Positions 58,352-64,000 of a stretch of 64,000 nt of DNA are shown here, piece by piece. Made by a program: the position numbers and the translations under genes. Location of the stretch: positions 297,723-361,722 of the forward strand of contig NZ_BQYK01000004.1 of assembly GCF_023168145.1 (NCBI RefSeq), given 5' to 3'. Origin of the DNA: Sporosarcina sp. NCCP-2222. GTDB taxonomy: Bacteria; Bacillota; Bacilli; Bacillales_A; Planococcaceae. The first letter of the stretch is position 1. Every line of letters begins with the position of its first letter. The notes beneath the pieces are model-generated. The model was not told where the DNA came from. It was given only the letters and a program-made list of their open reading frames with translations, and did no database searches.

Positions 58352-59095
58352 TTATACAGTTGTGCAAATATCGTCAAAATAGGCAGACAGTGATTGATTG
58401 CGCCCCGCCTCATGCCACTCGTGATAAAGTCGGAACACCTGCTGGACATCCCCATGATGAAACTCAACGATGTCTTTCACCTTCAAAAAGCTGCGCCAGT
58501 AATCGAACATAATGCTTGATATCGATCCTGCATATGTACCCGCTCCGAAGTCATCCAATGAATGACCGCCATACTGTTCCTGAAAAGTTTTTACAAGAGT
58601 ACCTTCCACTTTCGTCAATTCATTGAAATAGTCTTCGCCAAGAAAACGTCGCGGCAAATAAAAGCACATGCCCTCCTCAAACCAGATCGAATCTTCCCGG
58701 TCATCATCAAATTCGTCCAAAAACAGCTCACTATGATGAGTCAATTCATGTGCCAGAATTTCAAACAGATGATCCTCGCCAAATTTCTCATAATAAGACT
58801 TGATCCCAGGCAACTCGTTCCCATCCAATTGAAGCAACATCAAGTCCCGCCATTGCTCAAGCTCCGGTGATAGGTAAATGAACTCCTCATTCGTATATGC
58901 TGGAATCGGAAGAGCGGAAAAAACAGTCGTCGCCAGTTCTGCGGATGTCCACATAACAGCTTTCGGTGTTTCCTCCAGTTGATAGGAGGACCGCAGTACT
59001 TCCTCGTATTTCCCCAGCCTTTCCATTTGGCGTTTGATCAGAGCTGCATGCTGTTCGCATTCCTCCGCAGTTTCAAAGCATAAGATAGATTTCAT
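58352..59095 (-). CDS. Hypothetical protein with HExxH-type metallopeptidase motif
   Basis: A 247-residue soluble protein. HELTHHSELFLDE (about 115-127) looks like a zincin HExxH motif (HELTH), and a Glu-rich WFEEGMCFYLPRR follows 20 residues later, as in gluzincin-like peptidases and the DUF2268/collagenase-like groups. GAGGGGGAATG lies before the ATG at 59095. No signal peptide. Monocistronic. The substrate is unknown. Confidence 0.65.
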   Translation of the reverse strand: MKSILCFETAEECEQHAALIKRQMERLGKYEEVLRSSYQLEETPKAVMWTSAELATTVFSALPIPAYTNEEFIYLSPELEQWRDLMLLQLDGNELPGIKSYYEKFGEDHLFEILAHELTHHSELFLDEFDDDREDSIWFEEGMCFYLPRRFLGEDYFNELTKVEGTLVKTFQEQYGGHSLDDFGAGTYAGSISSIMFDYWRSFLKVKDIVEFHHGDVQQVFRLYHEWHEAGRNQSLSAYFDDICTTV

Positions 59096-59232
59096 GAAAC
59101 ATTCCCCCTCTTTATACAAACATTCTAGCAGACGGATTCACATTAATTCATACAGTTGCTTTTCCGATGCCGCTCTTCTATACTTTTTACACAAAATGTT
59201 TTTTCGTTACTTATTAATGGGAGGTTTTATAT

Positions 59233-59661
59233 ATGTTGAAAACTACAGTATTTGAACAGTTGAAAACGGCTATGAGAGAGAAAGATACGTTATCAAAAGG
59301 CGTGCTCACTTTATTGAAATCGGCGCTTGACCTGACTGAGAAAGAAAAAGGGGCTCCGCTCACAGAGGAAGAAGAAACAGCGATCGTCAATCGGGAAATC
59401 AAACAAACTAACCAGGCGCTTGAAGGAGCACAAAGTGCACAGCGGGATGATTTGATCGAACAGGAAAAAGCAAAATTGACCCTGTTGAAATCATTTTTGC
59501 CAAAGCAATTAACTGAGGAAGAAGTCGCAGCTTTATTGACAGAAGCGGGTGTTTCCCAAGGAATGAATATGGGCGATGCGATGAAAATCGCCAAACCATT
59601 GCTCGCGGGCAAGACAGATGGCGCCACCATGTCAAAAGTGGTGAAGAGCTTAATTCAATAA
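59233..59661 (+). CDS. yqeY: GatB/YqeY domain protein
   Basis: A 142-residue all-helical YqeY protein (FEQLKTAMREKDTLSKGVLTLLKSAL ... LPKQLTEEEVAALLTEAG ... KIAKPLLAGKTDGATMSKVVKSLI). It resembles the tRNA-binding tail domain of GatB, but the stand-alone form's role is undefined. GGGAGG precedes the ATG. Usually located next to rpsU; here it is isolated and may be a second copy. Confidence 0.92.
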   Translation: MLKTTVFEQLKTAMREKDTLSKGVLTLLKSALDLTEKEKGAPLTEEEETAIVNREIKQTNQALEGAQSAQRDDLIEQEKAKLTLLKSFLPKQLTEEEVAALLTEAGVSQGMNMGDAMKIAKPLLAGKTDGATMSKVVKSLIQ

Positions 59662-59672
59662 GAAGTTGAAGT

Positions 59673-59698
59673 CCCCTGCTGTAGGCAGGGGATTTTTT
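59673..59698 (+). terminator. Rho-independent terminator of yqeY
   Basis: CCCCTGC-TGTAG-GCAGGGG stem and T6 tail. Confidence 0.92.
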
Positions 59699-59700
59699 GT

Positions 59701-59732
59701 ATAAAAAAAGGGAACTGAAGCTGCTCCCTTTT
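59701..59732 (-). terminator. Rho-independent terminator of MFS gene
   Basis: On the minus strand AAGGGAGC ... GTTCCCTT stem followed by T7. Confidence 0.65.
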
Positions 59733-59795
59733 CATCGCCGGCTTTCCGTCCTGATTCCGGCGACCGAGCAGCAGGACGAGGAAATTGTCCCCATG

Positions 59796-60965
59796 TCAGT
59801 CAGCTGCAGAAACAGGTGTCCTCCTTCTCTTACCAAACAACGTAGTCAGAAATAAAACACCAAGGAACAAAGCGTACAAGAAGAGATAACTTACTTCCGT
59901 ATCGAGCTCCAAGAAAAAGCCGCCTAATATTGGGCCTGATAAACTGCCAATGCTAAAGAAGATGCCACACAGCAAGTTGCCTGTAGGCAGGAGCGATTTT
60001 GGCGTCAAATCGGACATGTAGGAAACACCTAGCGAAAAGACAGAACCTGCGAACAAGCCCGCCATGAAAAACATGACCATGACGAGGACCGCATGATCTC
60101 CTACCAAGCCGGCTCCCAGAAAAGACAAGCTGCCGCCGCCAAATGCCACTAATAAAACGGGCTTCCGTCCAATTTTATCCGACAACATACCAAGTGGAAT
60201 CTGCGTCAGTATGCCGCCGAGCGCAAAAGCAGGAATGATCAGGGAGACCATCGAAAGAGGAATTCCATTGCGCAGAGCGTAAACGGGATACATCGCATTG
60301 AGCGAGGATTCCAAAAAGCCGAAGCCAAACGGCCCAAGAAAAGCAATGCCTGAGATCAGGATTGTCGCCTTAAATTGGGAACCGGGATGTCCCTTCGCAA
60401 CCTCTCCAGGCAATACGTCCGGAAAATCATTGGGCAAGAGGAAAACAGAAGACCACACTAGAACGCTCAAACCGGCCGACACAATGAACGGCAAACCTTC
60501 AAAAATATCAACGAGCGGTACAAACATAGGTCCGATTGCAAAACCAAGCCCGACTGATAGGCCATAGATGGATATGCTCCGGCCTAATTTATGCTGGGGT
60601 ACGGTGCTGGTCAACCACGTCTGCGTCGCAAAGTGGAGAGAATGGTCCCCAATTCCGACTAGCATGCGGAGGACAAACCAAAAGACAACATTCTTCCACA
60701 GTGGAAACGCCAGCAACGATACCAGCAAGCAAAGACCGCCAAAAATGATAATTGGCTTATACCCATATTTCCTCAGCGGCGCCTCCATGAACGGGGAGAC
60801 GAGCAGCGTCCCTATGTACAATCCGGTCGCATTCAGACCGTTCAACGTACTCGAGATCCCTTCCCTTTCAAAGATGGTCGAAATCAGCGGAAGCAGCATG
60901 CCCTGCGAAAAACCCGCGACCGACACGATGAGAACAAGCACCCAGAAGCGATGCCGTTCAACCAT
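59796..60965 (-). CDS. MFS transporter
   Basis: A 389-residue twelve-helix major facilitator. N-terminus VLVLIVSVAGFSQGMLLPLISTIFE and MLSDKIGRKPVLLVAFGGG (motif A of the second half) identify the drug-exporter-like group common in Bacilli. The ATG at 60965 has no ribosome site within 15 nt; GGGGGGAG lies about 23 nt upstream, so initiation could occur at an upstream non-ATG codon. A repeat array lies upstream. Substrate unknown. Confidence 0.85.
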   Translation of the reverse strand: MVERHRFWVLVLIVSVAGFSQGMLLPLISTIFEREGISSTLNGLNATGLYIGTLLVSPFMEAPLRKYGYKPIIIFGGLCLLVSLLAFPLWKNVVFWFVLRMLVGIGDHSLHFATQTWLTSTVPQHKLGRSISIYGLSVGLGFAIGPMFVPLVDIFEGLPFIVSAGLSVLVWSSVFLLPNDFPDVLPGEVAKGHPGSQFKATILISGIAFLGPFGFGFLESSLNAMYPVYALRNGIPLSMVSLIIPAFALGGILTQIPLGMLSDKIGRKPVLLVAFGGGSLSFLGAGLVGDHAVLVMVMFFMAGLFAGSVFSLGVSYMSDLTPKSLLPTGNLLCGIFFSIGSLSGPILGGFFLELDTEVSYLFLYALFLGVLFLTTLFGKRRRTPVSAAD

Positions 60966-61117
60966 TTGATGAATATGTATGACAGACTCCCCCCTGCTAC
61001 CGAAACGCTATACCACATCGTACCATAAGTCAGGTACGTCAAAAAGACGGCGCTGGGTAACGAATCTATGAATCGGTTTGCTTATTCTATCTTTTTGTAA
61101 AATGAAACAGGAGATTC

Positions 61118-61264
61118 GCCAAATCCATTGGGTTTGACGCCAAATTAACCGGCAAACGCGCCAAATCCGGCCATCCATGCGCCAAATTAACTCGCAGCCC
61201 CGCCAAATCCGACCACCTACACGCCAAATAACCCCGCAAATCCGCCAAATCCACACGACAAACC
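61118..61264. repeat. Intergenic array of seven 21-bp units (core GCCAAAT)
   Basis: Seven units begin at exactly 21-bp steps (61118, 61139, 61160, 61181, 61202, 61223, 61244). Odd units read GCCAAATCC, even units GCCAAATTAAC or GCCAAATAAC, a 42-bp dimer. The same core word occurs in the array at 35346. Apparent minus-strand open frames (IWR every seven residues) are artefacts of the 21-bp period. Confidence 0.88.
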
Positions 61265-61273
61265 CATAAAATG

Positions 61274-61312
61274 AACAATGGTGAGCGCTCAATTTAGGCG
61301 CTCACCATTGTT
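61274..61312. repeat. Perfect 15-bp inverted repeat
   Basis: AACAATGGTGAGCGC and its exact complement GCGCTCACCATTGTT around a 9-nt loop, 10 bp beyond the 21-bp array. No T-run follows on either strand, though it could end the upstream-lying minus-strand gene. Confidence 0.75.
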
Positions 61313-61460
61313 AAAGCTCCAAGGGGAAATTTCCTGGAACTTCGGTTTCATATTATGCACTTGAATAATGTACATATTAAAATATAAAAATACAATTTTC
61401 TATTATGCAGAAAATCCCACGCAAAAAAGCCACCATACGGCGGCTTTTGTTTTGGGCGAA

Positions 61461-62012
61461 TCATCTTCTCTGAAATTCAATGTCATTATTAGTCAGTTTC
61501 TCTCTAATTGCATTATGCAGTAGCCGGACATGCTCGGTCTCCGGGAGCGAAATGACATCTCCATCGATAAAATGGAAATCGAACTTCGGGAAACCTCCTT
61601 CTTTTGGAAATTCCCGGTATGTTACCACTTCCACCTCACTCCATGGATACCGTTGTTCAGACGCAAACATTCCACGCTTAAAGGATACATCATCCGTTGA
61701 CACGCCCACATAATGCTGGGTCCCCTCGGCCATGAATAGAATGCATAATAACACACTGACGACACTGATCCACTTTGAAGTTTTATTTAGGCGCAATAAA
61801 AATAGTATGAAACAAGCAATGAATAAGAACAGAAGGCCAATTCCGTAGAATAGATAGGCTTTCGCTGGTGGAAGCACTACCCATGAGTCTGATACCCCAT
61901 GCATGGAAATGGCGATAAATATAGGGGCCGCTATTAGAAATATGGGTGATAACAGAAAAACTCCGAACGTAATAGCCATCATTACATGGCGGGGCTCATT
62001 CTGATCCAACAT
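61461..62012 (-). CDS. Hypothetical membrane protein with PH-like C-terminus
   Basis: A 183-residue protein with three predicted helices (about 12-36, 48-70, 80-97) followed by a soluble domain of about 85 residues (STDDVSFKRGMFASEQRYPWSEVEVVTYREFPKEGGFPKFDFHFIDGDVISLP) with the YPWSEV pattern common in bacterial PH-like membrane proteins. GGGAGGTGAGG precedes the ATG. Function unknown. Confidence 0.62.
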   Translation of the reverse strand: MLDQNEPRHVMMAITFGVFLLSPIFLIAAPIFIAISMHGVSDSWVVLPPAKAYLFYGIGLLFLFIACFILFLLRLNKTSKWISVVSVLLCILFMAEGTQHYVGVSTDDVSFKRGMFASEQRYPWSEVEVVTYREFPKEGGFPKFDFHFIDGDVISLPETEHVRLLHNAIREKLTNNDIEFQRR

Positions 62013-62128
62013 ATCCTCACCTCCCTGTAATGATACGGATGAAAAGTGAAATAGTTACAATTCATTTTAAATTTAATTAATTGAATACGAAGTTAGAAAG
62101 TAAGTATTACTTGTGTTATATTGTTATT

Positions 62129-62147
62129 GATAATGATTTTCATTTTC
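62129..62147. promoter_or_regulatory. Fur box upstream of nitroreductase
   Basis: GATAATGATTTTCATTTTC matches 17 of 19 positions of the classical GATAATGATAATCATTATC Fur box and lies 23 bp before the start codon. Confidence 0.8.
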
Positions 62148-62170
62148 AATAAAAGATAGGGGTATGAGAA

Positions 62171-62737
62171 GTGAAAGGGAAGAATCCAGTAGAGCAAGCC
62201 ATTATCAGCCGTAGAACGATTAAAGCATTCAAACCAGACCCGGTCGACGTTGAAGAAATTATAGAATTACTGAACGTTGCAAAGTGGGCACCAAACCATA
62301 AGCTGACGGAGCCATGGCGTTTTCAATTGTATACGGGAGAAGGAAAAGATAAATTCGTCCAAGCCTATGTTGATTCACAAACTAAAGCAGATGGAGACAT
62401 TCCAGAGAAAGTGCAGCGAAAATCCGAGTACTTCCGCAATATCCCCCTCCATCTCGTTGTCATTATGCCCGAAGACCCGCGGCAAAGAAGATGGGATGAA
62501 GATTATGGCGCCGTCTCTACCATGATCCAAAACTTCCAGCTTGCAGCATGGGAACGTGGTATTGGCATGATCTGGCGCTCCAATGATTGGATTTACGATC
62601 CTGTCTTCCGAGAAGCGATCGGTGTCCAGCCGGGCGAAAAAGTTGTAGCGACACTGATGATCGGCTATCCAAAGCATATTCCGAACCCGCAAGAACGGAC
62701 TGACATTCGTGAACGGCTAATGATTATCGACAATTGA
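62171..62737 (+). CDS. Nitroreductase-family flavoprotein, Fur-controlled
   Basis: A 188-residue FMN-dependent nitroreductase-family oxidoreductase: AIISRRTIKAFKPDPVDVEEIIELLNVAKWAPNHKLTEPWRFQLYTG at the N-terminus and DYGAVSTMIQNFQLAAWERGIGMIWRS, ending GEKVVATLMIGYPKHIP, as in YdjA/small nitroreductases. GTG start, AGGGG about 9 nt upstream. A strong Fur box in its promoter suggests a role in iron metabolism, such as reductive release of iron from a siderophore, as reported for NtrA of Staphylococcus aureus. Monocistronic. Confidence 0.88.
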   Translation: MKGKNPVEQAIISRRTIKAFKPDPVDVEEIIELLNVAKWAPNHKLTEPWRFQLYTGEGKDKFVQAYVDSQTKADGDIPEKVQRKSEYFRNIPLHLVVIMPEDPRQRRWDEDYGAVSTMIQNFQLAAWERGIGMIWRSNDWIYDPVFREAIGVQPGEKVVATLMIGYPKHIPNPQERTDIRERLMIIDN

Positions 62738-62818
62738 CAAGAAACCGCGTCTTCGAACAATCGCGCCCTACCAGACGATTGTTTCAGTAATATTATTAAA
62801 GAACATTTACTTATAATT

Positions 62819-62856
62819 AAAGGTGTGTTTCCAAATTAGAAACACACCTATTTTAA
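62819..62856. terminator. Bidirectional terminator
   Basis: AGGTGTGTTTC / GAAACACACCT perfect 11-bp stem with flanking A/T runs, between the nitroreductase and the convergent methyltransferase. Confidence 0.88.
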
Positions 62857-62865
62857 AAAAAATAT

Positions 62866-63519
62866 TTAGACCTGTTTATTTACCTTCGTATATACAACAA
62901 CTTTATATTCAAGTCTTGTTTTATTCACTTTATTACCCTGTTCTCCAAAATAGAATGTGAGAAGCTTTTTTGCTTCTTCAACAGTATCAAAAACAAATTC
63001 CGTATCTATTATCTCGTATTTAAACCCTCGCTCTACCCACTTAGATACAGGGTTTGAAATATCATTTGGTGAAAAACTACAAAACTCATCGTTACCGTAA
63101 TTATCCACTATGATAATAAGCCCTTCGTTTTTGACAACTCTTTCAATTTCGTTTAATCCTTCATCAATATCTGTAATTCCATCGAAAAAGAATGCCCAAG
63201 TAGAATACATCGCATCAAAGGTATTTGAATGAAATGGTATCGACTGAGCAACACCATTAGACCAAGCCAAATCCTTACTTAGATCAATCATCTTTTCATC
63301 TGGTTCCATAGGAATTACAATACGATTTTCGTGTACTAACTTTTCTGCAGTATATCCATTTCCTGCACCAATGTCTATAACTATACCATTAGGTAAAAAT
63401 GAATCTAAATACTGAATAACCTTTCCGTCTCTATCCATACATCTTCTTTCTATTTCAAATAGATCAGGTTTTATTCCACCATAAAAGGGAATTATTTTTG
63501 TGTTTATATCATTTATCAT
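62866..63519 (-). CDS. Class I SAM-dependent methyltransferase, attenuator-controlled
   Basis: A 217-residue methyltransferase with the SAM-binding motif I VIDIGAGNGYTAEKL (about 46-60), acidic motif II VIPMEPDEKMID, and the later FDAMYSTWAFFFDGI and EGLIIIVDNYG strands of the UbiE/COQ5-like group. It is not an Erm or Cfr type enzyme. ATG start 6 nt after AGGAGG, but that ribosome site is buried in a hairpin formed with the 3' part of an 11-codon leader ORF, the arrangement used by inducible antibiotic-resistance genes. The gene is AT-rich relative to the window, suggesting transfer. Substrate unknown. Confidence 0.8.
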   Translation of the reverse strand: MINDINTKIIPFYGGIKPDLFEIERRCMDRDGKVIQYLDSFLPNGIVIDIGAGNGYTAEKLVHENRIVIPMEPDEKMIDLSKDLAWSNGVAQSIPFHSNTFDAMYSTWAFFFDGITDIDEGLNEIERVVKNEGLIIIVDNYGNDEFCSFSPNDISNPVSKWVERGFKYEIIDTEFVFDTVEEAKKLLTFYFGEQGNKVNKTRLEYKVVVYTKVNKQV

Positions 63520-63521
63520 TG

Positions 63522-63558
63522 TTAGCCTCCTAATATTTAATTATTTCTGGAAGGCTAA
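63522..63558 (-). promoter_or_regulatory. Translational attenuator hairpin sequestering methyltransferase ribosome site
   Basis: On the minus strand TTAGCCTTCC (63558-63549, inside the leader ORF) pairs with GGAGGCTAA (63530-63522) through 9 bp with one bulged T and an 18-nt loop. The second arm contains the GGAGG of the methyltransferase ribosome site. Confidence 0.65.
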
Positions 63559-63576
63559 ATCCCATAGTTTCTCCAC
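63541..63576 (-). CDS. Candidate 11-residue leader peptide
   Basis: GTG-initiated ORF encoding MEKLWDLAFQK and then TAA. A full GAAGGAGG ribosome site ends 9 nt before the GTG. Its last codons form the 5' arm of the hairpin that hides the methyltransferase ribosome site, so ribosome stalling on it would expose that site, as in ermC or cat-86 leaders. Identified from layout, not homology. Confidence 0.55.
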   Translation of the reverse strand: MEKLWDLAFQK

Positions 63577-63803
63577 TGTTTTGAACCTCCTTCAAATTTC
63601 TATGCAAGGTATTTTTACTCCTACAGTATTTGTATTTTAAGAATTATCTTGGAGGATCTTAAATATATTTATCTTTTAGTTTAACATATATTTCCTGATT
63701 AATAAGCTATTTACACACTTTCAGCTACAATATTATTCAACACTTTGGCTCATCATAATAAGTGCATTTTTCTTGTTCTAGAATTTGGCCCGTTTGTTGA
63801 ATA
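63577..63803. other. AT-rich intergenic region upstream of attenuator
   Basis: About 230 bp of AT-rich DNA containing the leader ribosome site at its left end and presumably the methyltransferase promoter; no clear -35/-10 pair was singled out. Confidence 0.35.
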
Positions 63804-64000
63804 TCAAGAACCATCATTTTTTATATAGTAATTTTGCCTATTCCAGTTCCACATTGCTGTGACTGTGTAGGCTTCATCTTCTTTTTCCTCATCATCTTCA
63901 TCAATCACTTTTATCAAATCACCATCTTCTGCATCATCTAAATTTACTTCTTTGTGTATCTCTTTCAGCAATCCACCGTATGAAATTAACCTTTCACGGA
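63804..64000 (-). CDS. Partial hypothetical protein (runs off right edge)
   Basis: The last 64 residues of a minus-strand gene are visible: RERLISYGGLLKEIHKEVNL then an acidic stretch (DDAEDGDLIKVIDEDDEEKEDEA) and a C-terminus YTVTAMWNWNRQNYYIKNDGS. The region is AT-rich like the neighbouring methyltransferase. I do not recognise the family; it could belong to a mobile region. Confidence 0.5.
   Translation of the reverse strand, partial: RERLISYGGLLKEIHKEVNLDDAEDGDLIKVIDEDDEEKEDEAYTVTAMWNWNRQNYYIKNDGS

Noticed and set aside
61008-61292. Minus-strand open frames with repeated IWR residues
   Set aside because: The 21-bp period equals seven codons, so open frames arise automatically; no start signal, and the related array at 35.3 kb with mixed 20/21-bp steps breaks frame.
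62866-63519. Erm-type 23S rRNA methyltransferase
   Set aside because: Despite the leader-peptide layout, the protein has UbiE-like motifs and lacks the Erm NPPY-type catalytic motif.

Overview
The window looks like chromosomal DNA of a spore-forming, low-to-mid GC Firmicute of the order Bacillales, most likely family Planococcaceae (Sporosarcina-like). The genus is an inference: the gene set (CotH coat kinase, CsbD and 17M-type stress proteins with a consensus sigma-B promoter, YkvS, YqeY, YxlEFG, T-box proS, strong AGGAGG ribosome sites, frequent TTG/GTG starts) is typical of that group. No rRNA, tRNA, insertion sequence, prophage or CRISPR array was seen.

Layout. 0-4 kb: a persulfide/sulfur module (TusA, rhodanese, DsrE2, the two-cysteine repressor CstR), a YeiH-type sulfate exporter homologue and its divergent LysR regulator. 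4-13 kb: AT-rich nucleotidyltransferase-like orphan, chemoreceptor, envelope proteins, YhhN, peptidase T, a DMT exporter, HIT protein, MccF-like S66 peptidase. 13-19 kb: a 20/21-bp repeat array, an SsuABC-type ABC importer, a membrane rhodanese with CstR-type operators, a CoA-transferase, an FhuF-like protein. 19-27 kb: small membrane and lipoproteins, AI-2E transporter, an ECF sigma/anti-sigma pair, a VTC polyphosphate polymerase with DUF4956. 27-34 kb: CatE-like dioxygenase with divergent HxlR repressor, a CotH kinase divergent from an Arg/Ser/Thr-rich 13-residue-repeat protein that looks like its CotG-type substrate, small enzymes, a DMT exporter and an ArsR-type regulator sharing an operator. 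34-41 kb: L,D-transpeptidase, two paralogous mini-proteins, two adjacent repeat arrays, SLC13 carrier, MFS carrier, second chemoreceptor. 41-46 kb: a Tat translocase in one operon with a GMC dehydrogenase and its Tat-signal subunit, divergent from a PQQ-type sugar dehydrogenase lipoprotein. 46-56.6 kb: orphan flagellin-like gene, stress proteins, YxlEFG-like ABC system, PfkB kinase, AlaX, a decayed diheme cytochrome, and a sigma-B-driven sucrose-phosphate synthase/phosphatase-like pair. 56.6-64 kb: T-box-controlled proS, YqeY, MFS carrier, another repeat array, a Fur-box nitroreductase, an AT-rich methyltransferase behind a leader-peptide translational attenuator, and a truncated ORF at the edge.

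How parts work together. CstR probably senses persulfides and controls both the left-edge cluster and the distant rhodanese at 16.4 kb, because the same G/C-tract palindrome precedes both. The Tat operon probably exports its own dehydrogenase. The sigma-B promoter before the glycosyltransferase/phosphatase pair suggests a stress-induced disaccharide. The most unusual items are the CotH gene whose conserved N-terminus precedes any ATG (AUC start likely), the attenuator at 63.5 kb, and four intergenic arrays that share one architecture (20-21 bp units in two alternating types) but differ in core word.
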